NCBI RefSeq assembly: GCF_029227915.1
Contig: NC_079886.1
Location: 2,542,001 to 2,606,000, forward strand
Direction: 5' to 3'
Source: Hydractinia symbiolongicarpus
Lineage: Eukaryota; Cnidaria; Hydrozoa; Anthoathecata; Hydractiniidae
Length of the DNA stretch: 64,000 nt
The notes under the pieces were generated by a model that was not told where the DNA came from, ran no database searches, and saw only the letters and a list, made by a program, of their open reading frames with translations. This document shows positions 37,851 to 52,011 of the stretch, piece after piece (position 1 is the stretch's first letter; each line of letters starts with the position of its first letter). Made by a program: the position numbers and the translations under genes.

Positions 37851-40800
37851 CTATACGGGCCAAGGCCGTGATTTACAGGAAATCGCGGGTTTTCGTTTGC
37901 CGGCGATTAAACTTCTTTTATTCAGCGTCTCATTAAAAATGAAAACATTTTTGAAAACTACAAGTCTCATGCGTTTTAGTGGTGAAAAAATAATTTAAAA
38001 AATCATTCGGGAAATCAGTTTACTCCCTGGGTACTTTTTTTGTATACTTTTGACTATACGGGTCGAGTACGGGATTTACGGGTAATCGCGGGTTTGCGTT
38101 TGCCGGCAATTAAACTTCTTTTATTCAGCGTCTCATCAAAAATGAAAACATTTTTGAAAACTACAAGTCTCATGCGTTTTAATGGTGAAAAAATAATTTA
38201 AAAAATCGTTCGGGAAATGAGTTTACTCCCTGGGTACTTTCTTTGTATACTTTTGACTATACGGGCCGAGTCCGGGATTTACGGGAAATCGCGGGTTTTC
38301 GTTTGCCGGCGATTAAACTCCTTTTATTTAGCGTCTCATCAAAAATGAAAACATTTTTGAAAACTACAAGTCTCATGCGTTTTAGTGGTGAAAAAATAAT
38401 TTAAAAAATCGTTCGGGAAATGAGTTTACTCCTTGAGTACTTTCTTTGTATACTTTTGACTATACGGGTCGAGTACCGGATTTCCGGGAAATCGCGGGTT
38501 TTCGTTTGCCGGCGATTAAACTTCTTTTATTCAGCGTCTTATAAAAAATGAAAACTCTTTTGAAAACTACAAGTCTCATGCGTTTTAGTGGTGAAAAAAT
38601 AATTTAAAAAATCGTTCTGAAAATCAGTTTACTCACAGGGTACTTTCTTTGTATACATTCGACTATATGGGGCCAAGGCCGTGATTTACAGGAAATCGCG
38701 GGTTTTCGTTTGCCGGCGATTAAACTTCTTTTATTCAGCGTCTCATTAAAAATGAAAACATTTTTGAAAACTACAAGTCTCATGCGTTTTAGTGGTGAAA
38801 AAATAATTTAAAAAATCATTCGGGAAATCAGTTTACTCCCTGGGTACTTTTTTTGTATACTTTTGACTATACGGGCCGAGTACGGGATTTACAGGAAATC
38901 GCGGGTTTTCGTTTGCCGGCGATTAAACTTCTTTTATTCAGCGTCTCATCAAAAATGAAAATAATTTTGAAAACTACAAGTCTCATGCGTTTTAGTGGTG
39001 AAAAAATAATTTAAAAAATCGTTCGGGAAATGAATTTACTCGCAGGGTACTTTCTTTGTATACTTTTGACTATACGGGCCGAGTCCGGGATTTACGGCAA
39101 ATCGCGGGTTTTCGTTTGCCGGCGATTAAACTTCTTTTATTTAGCGTCTCATCAAAAATGAAAACATTTTTGAAAACTACAAGTCTCATGCGTTTTAGTG
39201 GTGAAAAAATAACTTCAAAAATCGTTCAGGAAATGAGTTTACTCCTTGAGTGCTTTCTTTGCATACTTTTGACTATACAGGTCGAGAACCAGATTTGCGG
39301 GAAATCGCAGGTTTTCGTTTGCCGGCGATTAAACTTCTTTTATTCAGCGTCTTATCAAAAATGAAAATATTTTTGAAAACTACAAGTCTCATGCGTTTTA
39401 GTGGTGAAAAAATAATTTAAAAAATCGTTCTGAAAATCATTTTACTCACAGGGTACTTTCTTTGTATACATTCGACTATAGGGGCCAAGCCCGGGATATA
39501 CAGGAAATCGCGGGTTTTCGTTTGCCGGCGATTAAACTTCTTTTATTCAGCGTCTCATCAAAAATGAAAGCATTTTTGAGAACTACAAGTCTCATGCGCT
39601 TTAGTGGTGAAAAAATAATTTAAAAAATCATTCGGGAAATCATTTTCCTTTCTGGGTACTTTTTTGTGTACTTTTGACTATACGGGCCGAGTACGGGATT
39701 TACGGGTAATCGCGGGTTTGCGTTTGCGGGCAATTAAACTTCTTTTATTCAGCGTCTCATCAAAAATGAAAACATTTTTGAAAACTACAAGTCTCATGCG
39801 TTTTAGTGGTGAAAAAATAATTTAAAAAATCGTTCAGGAAATGAGTTTACTCCCTGGGTACTTTCTTTGTATACTTTTGAATAAACGGGCCGAGTACGGG
39901 ATTTACGGGAAATCGCGGGTTTTCGTTTGCCGGCGATTAAACTTCTTTTATTTAGCGTGTCATCAAAAATGAAAACATTTTTAAAAACTACAAGTCTCAT
40001 GTGTTTTAGTGGTGAAAAAATAATTTAAAAAATCGTTCGGGAAATGAGTTTACTCCCTGGGTACTTTCTTTGTATACTTTTGACTATACGGGCCGAGTCC
40101 GGGATTTACGGGAAATCGCGGGTTTTCGTTTGCCGGCGATTAAACTCCTTTTATTTAGCGTCTCATCAAAAATGAAAACATTTTTGAAAACTACAAGTCT
40201 CATGCGTTTTAGTGGTGAAAAAATAATTTAAAAAATCGTTCGGGAAATGAGTTTACTCCTTGAGTACTTTCTTTGTATACTTTTGACTATACGGGTCGAG
40301 TACCGGATTTCCGGGAAATCGCGGGTTTTCGTTTGCCGGCGATTAAACTTTTTTTATTCAGCGTCTTATCAAAAATGAAAACACTTTTGAAAACTACAAG
40401 TCTCATGCGTTTTAGTGGTGAAAAAATAATTTAAAAAATCATTCGAGAAAACAGTTTACTCCCTGGGTACTTTTTTTGTATACTTTTGACTATACGGGCC
40501 GAGTACGGGATTTACGGGAAATTGCGGGTTTTCGTTTGCCGGCGATTAAACTTCTTTTATTCAGCGTCTCATCAAAAATGAAAACATTTTTGAGAACTAC
40601 AAGTCTCATGCGTTTTAGTGGTGAAAAAATAATTTAAAAAATCATTCGAGAAAACAGTTTACTCCCTGGGTACTTTTTTTGTATACTTTTGACTATACGG
40701 CCGAGTACGGGATTTACGGGAAATCGCGGGTTTTCGTTTCCCGGCAATTAAACTTCTTTTATTCAGCGTCTCATCAAAAATGAAAATATTTATGAAAACT

Positions 40801-42189
40801 ACAAGTCTCATGCGTTTTATTGGTGAAAAAATAATTTAAGAAATCGTTCGGGAAATGAGTTTACTCCTTGAGTACTTTCTTTGTATACTTTTGACTATAT
40901 GGGTCGAGTACCGGATTTACGGGAAATCGCGGGTTTTCGTTTGCCGGCGATTAAACTTCTTTTATTCAGCGTCTTCTCAAAAATGAAAACAGTTTTGAAA
41001 ACTACATGTCTCATGCGTTTTAGTGGTGAAAAAATAATTTAAAAAATCATTCGGAAAATGAATTTACTCCTTGGGTACTTTTTTGTATACTTTTCACTAT
41101 ACGGGCCGAGTCCAGGATTTACGGGAAATCGCGGGTTTTCGTTTGCCGGCGATTAAACTTCTTTAATTTAGCGTTTCATCAAAAATAAAAACATTTTTGA
41201 AAACTACAAGTCTCATGCGTTTCAGTGGTAAAAAATTAATTTAAAAAAATCATTCGGGAAATGAATTTATTCCCTGGGTACTTTCTTTGTATACTTTTGA
41301 CTATAAGGGCCGAGTCCGGGATTTACGGGAAATCGCGGGTTTCCGTTTGCCGGCGATTAAACTTCTTTTATTTAGTGTCTCATCAAAAATGAAAACATTT
41401 TTGAAAACTACAAGTCTCATGCGTTTTAGTGGTGAAAAAATAATTTAAAAATTCGTTCGGGAAATAAGTTTACTCCCTGGATACTTTCTTTGTATACTTT
41501 TGACTATACGGGCCGAGTACGGGATTTACGGGAAATCGCGGGTTCTCGTTTGCCGGCGACTAAACTTCTTTTATTCAGCGTCTCATCAAAAATGAAATTA
41601 ATTTTGAAAACTACAAGTCTCATGCGTTTTAGTGGTGAAAAAATAATTTAAAAAATCGTTCGGGAAATGAATTTACTCGCAGGGTACTTTCTTTATATGC
41701 TTTTGACTATACGGGCCGAGTCCGGGAGTTACGGAAAATCGCGGGTTTTCGTTTGCCGGCGATTAAACTTCTTTAATTTAGCGTTTCATCAAAAATGAAA
41801 ACATTTTTAAAAACTACAAGTCTCATGCGTTTTAGTGGTGAAAAATTAATTTAAAAATTCGTTCGGGAATTGAATTTACTCCCTGGGTACTTTCTTTGTA
41901 TACTTTTGACTATACGGGCCGAGTCCGGAATTTACGGGAAATCGCGGGTTTCCGTTTGCCGGCGATTAAACTTCTTTTATTTAGCGTCTCATCAAAAATG
42001 AAAACATTTTTGAAAACTACAAGTCTCATGCGTTTCAGTGGTAAAAAATTAATTTAAAAAAATCATTCGGGAAATGAATTTACTCCCTGGGTACTTTCTT
42101 TGTATACTTTTGACTATAAGGGCCGAGTCCGGGATTTACGGGAAATCGCGGGTTTCCGTTTGCCGGCGATTAAACTTCTTTTATTTAGT

Positions 42190-44016
42190 GTCTCATCAAA
42201 AATGAAAACATTTTTGAAAACTACAAGTCTCATGCGTTTTAGTGGTGAAAAAATAATTTAAAAAATCGTTCGGGAAATAAGTTTACTCCCTGGATACTTT
42301 CTTTGTATACTTTTGACTATACGGGCCGAGTACGGGATTTACGGGAAATCGCGGGTTCTCGTTTGCCGGCGACTAAACTTCTTTTATTCAGCGTCTCATC
42401 AAAAATGAAATTAATTTTGAAAACTACAAGTCTCATGCGTTTTAGTGGTGAAAAAATAATTTAAAAAATCGTTCGGGAAATGAATTTACTCGCAGGGTAC
42501 TTTCTTTGTATGCTTTTGACTATACGGGCCGAGTCCGGGATTTACGGAAAATCGCGGGTTTTCGTTTGCCGGCGATTAAACTTCTTTAATATAGCGTTTC
42601 ATCAAAAATGAAAACATTTTTAAAAACTACAAGTCTCATGCGTTTTAGTGGTGAAAAATTAATTTAAAAAATCGTTCGGGAATTGAATTTACTCCCTGGG
42701 TACTTTCTTTGTATACTTTTGACTATACGGGCCGAGTCCGGAATTTACGGGAAATCGCGGGTTTCCGTTTGCCGGCGATTAAACTTCTTTTATTTAGCGT
42801 CTCATCAAAAATGAAAACATTTTTGAAAACTACAAGTCTCATGCGTTTTAGTGGTGAAAAAATAATTTAAAAAATCGTTCGGGAAATAAGTTTACTCCCT
42901 GGATACTTTCTTTGTATACTTTTGACTATACGGGCCGAGTACGGGATTTACGGGAAATCGCGGGTTCTCGTTTGCCGGCGACTAAACTTCTTTTATTCAG
43001 CGTCTCATCAAAAATGAAATTAATTTTGAAAACTACAAGTCTCATGCGTTTTAGTGGTGAAAAAATAATTTAAAAAATCGTTCGGGAAATGAATTTACTC
43101 GCAGGGTACTTTCTTTGTATGCTTTTGACTATACGGGCCGAGTCCGGGATTTACGGAAAATCGCGGGTTTTCGTTTGCCGGCGATTAAACTTCTTTAATA
43201 TAGCGTTTCATCAAAAATGAAAACATTTTTAAAAACTACAAGTCTCATGCGTTTTAGTGGTGAAAAATTAATTTAAAAAATCGTTCGGGAATTGAATTTA
43301 CTCCCTGGGTACTTTCTTTGTATACTTTTGACTATACGGGCCGAGTCCGGAATTTACGGGAAATCGCGGGTTTCCGTTTGCCGGCGATTAAACTTCTTTT
43401 ATTTAGCGTCTCATCAAAAATGAAAACATTTTTGAAAACTACAAGTCTCATGCGTTTTAGTGGTGAAAAAATAATTTAAAAAATCGTTCGGGAAATAAGT
43501 TTACTCCCTGGATACTTTCTTTGTATACTTTTGACTATACGGGCCGAGTACGGGATTTACGGGAAATCGCGGGTTCTCGTTTGCCGGCGACTAAACTTCT
43601 TTTATTCAGCGTCTCATCAAAAATGAAATTAATTTTGAAAACTACAAGTCTCATGCGTTTTAGTGGTGAAAAAATAATTTAAAAAATCGTTCGGGAAATG
43701 AATTTACTCGCAGGGTACTTTCTTTGTATGCTTTTGACTATACGGGCCGAGTCCGGGATTTACGGAAAATCGCGGGTTTTCGTTTGCCGGCGATTAAACT
43801 TCTTTAATATAGCGTTTCATCAAAAATGAAAACATTTTTAAAAACTACAAGTCTCATGCGTTTTAGTGGTGAAAAATTAATTTAAAAAATCGTTCGGGAA
43901 TTGAATTTACTCCCTGGGTACTTTCTTTGTATACTTTTGACTATACGGGCCGAGTCCGGAATTTACGGGAAATCGCGGGTTTCCGTTTGCCGGCGATTAA
44001 ACTTCTTTTATTTAGC
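42190..44016 (+). repeat. Three tandem copies of a 609-bp trimer
   Basis: Units are 42,190-42,798, 42,799-43,407 and 43,408-44,016. GGGAAATAAG lies at 42,272, 42,881 and 43,490, exactly 609 bp apart. Each unit holds a CTGGATAC / GGCGACTAAAC monomer, a CTCGCAGGG / CTTTGTATGC monomer with CTTTAATATAGCG, and a GAATTGAATTTAC / GAGTCCGGAATTTACGGG monomer. I saw no difference between the three at the sites compared, which points to very recent expansion. A related 813-bp (four-monomer) step precedes it from 41,459. Confidence 0.88.
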
Positions 44017-44715
44017 GTCTCATCAAAATTGAAAACATTTTTGAAAACTGCAAGTCTCATGCGCTTTAGTGGTGAAAAAATAATTTAAAAAATCATTCGG
44101 GAAATCAGTTTCCTTCCTGGGTACTTTTTTTGTGTACTTTTGACTATTCGGGCCGAGTACGGGATTGACGGGTAATCGCGGGTTTGCGTTTGCCGGCAAT
44201 TAAACTTCTTTTATTCAGCGTCTCATCAAAAATGAAAACATTTTTGAAAACTACAAGTCTCATGCGTTTTAGTGGTGAAAAAATAATTTAAAAAATCGTT
44301 CGGGAAATGAGTTTACTCCCTGGGTACTTTCTTTGTATACTTTTGAATAAACGGGCCGAGTACGGGATTTACGGGAAATCGCGGGTTTTCGTTTGCCGGC
44401 GATTAGACTTCTTTTATTTAGCGTGTCATCAAAAATGAAAACATTTTTGAAAACTACAAGTCTCATGTGTTTTAGTGGTGAAAAAATAATTTAAAAAATC
44501 GTTCGGGAAATGAGTTTACTCCCTGGGTACTTTCTTTGTATACTTTTGACTATACGGGCCGAGTCCGGGATTTACGGGAAATCGCGGGTTTTCGTTTGCC
44601 CGCGATTAAACTCCTTTTATTTAGCGTCTCATCAAAAATGAAAACATTTTTGAAAACTACAAGTCTCATGCGTTTTAGTGGTGAAAAAATAATTTAAAAA
44701 ATCGTTCGGGAAATG

Positions 44716-46304
44716 AGTTTACTCCTTGAGTACTTTCTTTGTATACTTTTGACTATACGGGTCGAGTACCGGATTTCCGGGAAATCGCGGGTTTTCGTTT
44801 GCCGGCGATTAAACTTCTTTTATTCAGCGTCTTATCAAAAATTAAAACACTTTTGAAAACTACAAGTCTCATGCGTTTTAGTGGTGAAAAAATAATTTAA
44901 AAAATCGTTCTGAAAATCAGTTTAATCACAGGGTACTTTCTTTGTATACATTCGACTATATGGGGCCAAGGCCGTGATTTACAGGAAATCGCGGGTTTTC
45001 GTTTGCCGGCGATTAAACTTCTTTTATTCAACGTCTCATTAAAAATGAAAACATTTTTGAAAACTACAAGTCTCATGCGTTTTAGTCGTGAAAAAATAAT
45101 TTAAAAAATCATTCTGGAAATCAGTTTACTCCCTGGGTACTTTTTTTGTATACTTTTGACTATACGGGCCGAGTACGGGATTTACGGGAAATCGCGGGTA
45201 TTCGTTTGCCGGCGATTAAACTTCTTTTATACAGCGTCTCATCAAAAATGAAAATAATTTTGAAAACTACAAGTCTCATGCGTTTTAGTGGTGAAAAAAT
45301 AAATTAAAAAATCGTTCGGGAAATGAATTTACTCGCAGGGTACTTTCTTTGTATACTTTTGACTATACGGGCCGAGTCCGGGAATTACGGCAAATCGCGG
45401 GTTTTCGTTTGCCGGCGATTAAACTTCTTTTATTTAGCGTCTCATCAAAAATGAAAACATTTTTGAAAACTACAAGTCTCATGCGTTTTAGTCGTGAAAA
45501 AATAATTTAAAAAATCATTCGGGAAATCAGTTTACTCCTTGAGTACTTTCTTTGTATACTTTTGACTATACGGGTCGAGTACCGGATTTCCGGGAAATCG
45601 CGGGTTTTCGTTTGCCGGCGATTAAACTTCTTTTATTCAGCGTCTTATCAAAAATTAAAACACTTTTGAAAACTACAAGTCTCATGCGTTTTAGTGGTGA
45701 AAAAATAATTTAAAAAATCGTTCTGAAAATCAGTTTACTCACAGGGTACTTTCTTTGTATACATTCGACTATATGGGGCCAAGGCCGTGATTTACAGGAA
45801 ATCGCGGGTTTTCGTTTGCCGGCGATTAAACTTCTTTTATTCAACGTCTCATTAAAAATGAAAACATTTTTGAAAACTACAAGTCTCATGCGTTTTAGTC
45901 GTGAAAAAATAATTTAAAAAATCATTCGGGAAATCAGTTTACTCCCTGGGTACTTTTTTTGTATACTTTTGACTATACGGGCCGAGCACGGGATTTACGG
46001 GAAATCGCGGGTATTCGTTTGCCGGCGATTAAACTTCTTTTATACAGCGTCTCATCAAAAATGAAAATAATTTTAAAAACTACAAGTCTCATGCGTTTTA
46101 GTGGTGAAAAAATAAATTAAAAAATCGTTCGGGAAATGAATTTACTCGCAGGGTACTTTCTTTGTATACTTTTGACTATACGGGCCGAGTCCGGGAATTA
46201 CGGCAAATCGCGGGTTTTCGTTTGCCGGCGATTAAACTTCTTTTATTTAGCGTCTCATCAAAAATGAAAACATTTTTGAAAACTACAAGTCTCATGCGTT
46301 TTAG
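44716..46304 (+). repeat. Four-monomer unit of 813 bp, tandem pair
   Basis: TTTAGTCGTG (a GGTG-to-CGTG change) occurs at 45,081 and 45,894, 813 bp apart, within D-B-C-A order. The second copy begins at a hybrid unit near 45,520-45,540: type C left half (ATTCGGGAAATCAG) joined to a type D right half (TTGAGTAC, GGGTCGAGTACC). Other shared markers are ATTAAAACACTTTTG, AAGGCCGTG, TTCAACGTCTCATTAAAAA and GGGTATTCG. A few private changes (AATCACAGGG in copy 1, GAGCACGGG in copy 2) separate them. Confidence 0.84.
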
Positions 46305-49300
46305 TGGTGAAAAAATAACTTCAAAAATCGTTCAGGAAATGAGTTTACTCCTTGAGTGCTTTCTTTGTATACTTTTGACTATACAGGTCGAGTACCAGAT
46401 TTGCGGGAAATCGCAGGTTTTCGTTTGCCGGCGATTAAACTTCTTTTATTCAGCGTCTTATCAAAAATGAAAATATTTTTGAAAACTACAAGTCTCATGC
46501 GTTTTAGTGGTGAAAAAATAATTTAAAAAATCGTTCTGAAAATCATTTTACTCACAGGGTACTTTCTTTGTATACATTCGAATATAGGGGCCAAGCCCGG
46601 GATTTACAGGAAATCACGGGTTTTCGTTTGCCGGCGATTAAACTTCTTTTATTCAGCGTCTCATCAAAAATGAAAACATTTTTGGGACTACAAGTCTCAT
46701 GCGTTTTAGTGGTGAAAAAATAATTTAAAAAATCATTCAAGAAAACAGTTTACTCCTTGGGTACTTTTTTTGTATACTTTTGACTATACGGGCCGAGTAC
46801 GGGATTTACGGGAAATTGCGGGTTTTCGTTTCCCGGCGATTAAACTTCTTTTATTCAGCGTCTCATCAAAAATGAAAATATTTATGAAAACTACAAGTCT
46901 CATGCGTTTTATTGGTGAAAAAATAATTTAAGAAATCGTTCGGGAAATGAGTTTACTCCTTGAGTACTTTCTTTGTATACTTTTGACTATACGGGTCGAG
47001 TACCGGATTTACGGGAAATCGAGGGTTTTTGTTTGCCGGCGATTAAACTTCTTTTATTCAGCGTCTTATCAAAAATGAAAACAGTTTTGAAAACTACATG
47101 TCTCATGCGTTTTAGTGGTGAAAAAATAATTTAAAAAATCATTCGGGAAATCAGTTTACTCCCTGGGTACTTTTTTGTATACTTTTGACTATACGGGCCG
47201 AGTCCGGGATTTACGGGAAATCGCGGGTTTTCGTTTGCCCGCAATTAAACTCCTTTTATTTAGCGTCTCATCAAAAATGAAAACATTTTTGAAAACTACA
47301 AGTCTCATGCGTTTTAGTGGTGAAAAAATAATTTAAAAAATCGTTCGGGAAATGAGTTTACTCCTTGAGTACTTTCTTTGTATACTTTTGACTATACGGG
47401 TCGAGTACCGGATTTCCGGGAAATCGCGGGTTTTCGTTTGCCGGCGATTAAACTTCTTTTATTCAGCGTCTTATCAAAAATTAAAACACTTTTGAAAACT
47501 ACAAGTCTCATGCGTTTTAGTGGTGAAAAAATAATTTTAAAAATCGTTCTGAAAATCAGTTTACTCACAGGGTACTTTCTTTGTATACATTCGACTATAT
47601 GAGGCCAAGGCCGTGATTTACAGGAAATCGCGGGTTTTCGTTTGCCGGCGATTAAACTTCTTTTATTCAGCGTCTCATTAAAAATGAAAACATTTTTGAA
47701 AACTACAAGTCTCATGCGTTTTAGTGGTGAAAAAATAATTTAAAAAATCATTCGGGAAATCAGTTTACTCCCTGGGTACTTTTTTGTATACTTTTGACTA
47801 TACGGGCCGAGTACGGGATTTACGGGAAATCGCGGGTATTCGTTTGCCGGCGATTAAACTTCTTTTATTCAGCGTCTCATCAAAAATGAAAATAATTTTG
47901 AAAACTACAAGTCTCATGCGTTTTAGTGGTGAAAAAATAATTTAAAAAATCGTTCGGGAAATGAATTTACTCGCAGGGTACTTTCTTTGTATACTTTTGA
48001 CTATACGGGCCGAGTCCGGGATTTACGGCAAATCGCGGGTTTTCGTTTGCCGGCGATTAAACTTCTTTTATTTAGCGTCTCATCAAAAATGAAAACATTT
48101 TTGAAAACTACAAGTCTCATGTGTTTCAGTGGTGAAAAATTAATTTAAAAAAATCATTCCGGAAATGAATTTACTCCCTGGGTACTTTTTTTGTATACTT
48201 TTGACTATAAGGGCCGAGTCCGGGATTTACGGGAAATCGCGGGTTTTCGTTTGCCGGCGATTAAACTTCTTTTATTTAGTGTCTCATCAAAAATGAAAAC
48301 ATTTTTGAAAACTACAAGTCTCATGCGTTTTAGTGGTGAAAAAATAATTTAAAAAATCGTTCGGGAAATGAATTTACTCGCAGGGTACTTTCTTTGTATA
48401 CTTTTGACTATACGGGCCGAGTCCGGGATTTACGGCAAATCGCGGGTTTTCGTTTGCCGGCGATTAAACTTCTTTTATTTAGCGTCTCATCAAAAATGAA
48501 AACATTTTTGAAAACTACAAGTCTCATGCGTTTTAGTGGTGAAAAAATAACTTCAAAAATCGTTCAGGAAATGAGTTTACTCCTTGAGTGCTTTCTTTGT
48601 ATACTTTTGACTATACAGGTCGAGTACCAGATTTGCGGGAAATCGCAGGTTTTCGTTTGCCGGCGATTAAACTTCTTTTATTCAGCGTCTTATCAAAAAT
48701 GAAAACAGTTTTGAAAACTACATGTCTCATGCGTTTTAGTGGTGAAAAAATAATTTAAAAAATCAGTCGGGAAATCAGTTTACTCCCTGGGTACTTTTTT
48801 GTATACTTTTGACTATACGGGCCGAGTCCGGGATTTACGGGAAATCGCGGGTTTTCGTTTGCCGGCGATTAAACTTCTTTTATTTAGCGTCCCATCAAAA
48901 ATGAAAACATTTTTGAAAACCACAAGTCTCATGCGTTTTAGTGGTGAAAAAATAATTTAAGAAGTCGTTCGGGAAATGAGTTTACTCCTTGAGTACTTTC
49001 TTTGCATACTTTTGACTATACGGGTCGAGTACCGAATTTACGGGAAATCGCGGGTTTTCGTTTGCCGGCGATTAAACTTCTTTTATTCAGCGTCTTATCA
49101 AAAATGAAAACATTTTTGAAAACTAAAAGTCTCATGCGTTTTAGTGGTGAAAAAATAATTTAAAAATCGTCCTGAAAATCAGTTTACTCACAGGGTACTT
49201 TCTTTGTATACATTCGACTATAGGGGCCAAGCCCGGGATTTACAGGAAATCGCGGGTTTTCGTTTGCCGGCGATTAAACTTCTTTTATTTAGCGTCTCAT

Positions 49301-49526
49301 CAAAAATGAAAACATTTTTGAAAACTACAAGTCTCATGTGTTTCAGTGGTGAAAAATTAATTTAAAAAAATCATTCCGGAAATGAATTTACTCCCTGGGT
49401 ACTTTCTTTGTATACTTTTGACTATAAGGGCCGAGTCCGGGATTTACGGGAAATCGCGGGTTTGCGTTTGCGGGCAATTAAACTTCTTTTATTCAGCGTC
49501 TCATCAAAAATGAAAACATTTTTGAA

Positions 49527-51962
49527 AACTACAAGTCTCATGCGTTTTAGTGGTGAAAAAATAATTTAAAAAATCGTTCAGGAAATGAGTTTACTCCCTG
49601 GGTACTTTCTTTGTATACTTTTGAATAAACGGGCCGAGTACGGGATTTACGGGAAATCGCGGGTTTTCGTTTGCCGGCGATTAAACTTCTTTTATTTAGC
49701 GTGTCATCAAAAATGAAAACATTTTTGAAAACTACAAGTCTCATGTGTTTTAGTGGTGAAAAAATAATTTAAAAAATCGTTCGGGAAATGAGTTTACTCC
49801 CTGGGTACTTTCTTTGTATACTTTTGACTATACGGGCCGAGTCCGGGATTTACGGGAAATCGCGGGTTTTCGTTTGCCGGCGATTAAACTCCTTTTATTT
49901 AGCGTCTCATCAAAAATGAAAACATTTTTGAAAACTACAAGTCTCATGCGTTTTAGTGGTGAAAAAATAATTTAAAAAATCGTTCGGGAAATGAGTTTAC
50001 TCCTTGAGTACTTTCTTTGTATACTTTTGACTATACGGGTCGAGTACCGGATTTCCGGGAAATCGCGGGTTTTCGTTTGCCGGCGATTAAACTTTTTTTA
50101 TTCAGCGTCTTATCAAAAATGAAAACACTTTTGAAAACTACAAGTCTCATGCGTTTTAGTGGTGAAAAAATAATTTAAAAAATCGTTCTGAAAATCAGTT
50201 TACTCACAGGGTACTTTCTTTGTATACTTTTGACTATACGGGCCGAGTCCGGGATTTACGGCAAATCGCAGGTTTTCGTTTGCCGGCGATTAAACTTCTT
50301 TTATTTAGCGTCTCATCAAAAATGAAAACATCTTTGAAAACTACAAGTCTCATGCGTTTTAGTGGTGAAAAAATAACTTCAAAAATCGTTCAGGAAATGA
50401 GTTTACTCCTTGAGTGCTTTCTTTGTATACTTTTGACTATACAGGTTGAGTACCAGATTTGCGGGAAATCGCAGGTTTTCGTTTGCCGGCGATTAAACTT
50501 CTTTTATTCAGCGTCTTATCAAAAATGAAAATATTTTTGAAAACTACAAGTCTCATGCGTTTTAGTGGTGAAAAAATAATTTAAAAAATCGTTCTGAAAA
50601 TCATTTTACTCACAGGGTACTTTCTTTGTATACATTCGACTATAGGGGCCAAGCCCAGGATTTACAGGAAATCGCGGGTTTTCGTTTGCCGGCGATTAAA
50701 CTTCTTTTATTCAGCGTCTCATCAAAAATGAAAACATTTTTGAGAACTACAAGTCTCATGCGTTTTAGTGGTGAAAAAATAATTTAAAAAATCGTTCAGG
50801 AAATGAGTTTACTCCCTGGGTACTTTCTTTGTATACTTTTGAATAAACGGGCCGAGTACGGGATTTACGGGAAATCGCGGGTTTTCGTTTGCCGGCGATT
50901 AAACTTCTTTTATTTAGCGTGTCATCAAAAATGAAAACATTTTTGAAAACTACAAGTCTCATGTGTTTTAGTGGTGAAAAAATAATTTAAAAAATCGTTC
51001 GGGAAATGAGTTTACTCCCTGGGTACTTTCTTTGTATACTTTTGACTATACGGGCCGAGTCCGGGATTTACGGGAAATCGCGGGTTTTCGTTTGCCGGCG
51101 ATTAAACTCCTTTTATTTAGCGTCTCATCAAAAATGAAAACATTTTTGAAAACTACAAGTCTCATGCGTTTTAGTGGTGAAAAAATAATTTAAAAAATCG
51201 TTCGGGAAATGAGTTTACTCCTTGAGTACTTTCTTTGTATACTTTTGACTATACGGGTCGAGTACCGGATTTCCGGGAAATCGCGGGTTTTCGTTTGCCG
51301 GCGATTAAACTTTTTTTATTCAGCGTCTTATCAAAAATGAAAACACTTTTGAAAACTACAAGTCTCATGCGTTTTAGTGGTGAAAAAATAATTTAAAAAA
51401 TCGTTCTGAAAATCAGTTTACTCACAGGGTACTTTCTTTGTATACTTTTGACTATACGGGCCGAGTCCGGGATTTACGGCAAATCGCAGGTTTTCGTTTG
51501 CCGGCGATTAAACTTCTTTTATTTAGCGTCTCATCAAAAATGAAAACATCTTTGAAAACTACAAGTCTCATGCGTTTTAGTGGTGAAAAAATAACTTCAA
51601 AAATCGTTCAGGAAATGAGTTTACTCCTTGAGTGCTTTCTTTGTATACTTTTGACTATACAGGTTGAGTACCAGATTTGCGGGAAATCGCAGGTTTTCGT
51701 TTGCCGGCGATTAAACTTCTTTTATTCAGCGTCTTATCAAAAATGAAAATATTTTTGAAAACTACAAGTCTCATGCGTTTTAGTGGTGAAAAAATAATTT
51801 AAAAAATCGTTCTGAAAATCATTTTACTCACAGGGTACTTTCTTTGTATACATTCGACTATAGGGGCCAAGCCCAGGATTTACAGGAAATCGCGGGTTTT
51901 CGTTTGCCGGCGATTAAACTTCTTTTATTCAGCGTCTCATCAAAAATGAAAACATTTTTGAG
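49527..51962 (+). repeat. Six-monomer unit of 1,218 bp, tandem pair
   Basis: Units are about 49,527-50,744 and 50,745-51,962. Shared markers in order are GTTCAGGAAATGAG, CTTTTGAATAAACGGGCC, GCGTGTCATC, CATGTGTTTTAG, AAACTTTTTTTATTC, the B/A hybrid with ACGGCAAATCGCAGG, ACATCTTTGAAAAC, CAGGTTGAG and GCCCAGGATTTACAGG. I found no difference between the copies at the sites compared. Boundaries are set by GAAAAC against GAGAAC and are ambiguous by up to about 45 bp. Confidence 0.88.
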
Positions 51963-52011
51963 AACTACAAGTCTCATGCGTTTTAGTGGTGAAAAAATAA
52001 TTTAAAAAATC

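Larger units (their letters stand above)
40441..49462 (+). repeat. Long segmental duplication, left copy (about 9.0 kb)
   Basis: This block matches 52,012-58,598 in the same orientation. Offsets fall stepwise: 11,571 bp at the start (ATTCGAGAAAACAG), 10,354 bp at the GAATAAACGGGCC unit, 9,541 bp at the D2 unit of 46,315 and 9,136 bp at CATGTGTTTC (49,335). The three steps, 1,217-1,218, 813 and 405 bp, correspond to six, four and two monomers present here and absent from the right copy. Two of the three extra stretches are visible as tandem copies here (42,190-44,016 and 44,716-46,304). Confidence 0.85.
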
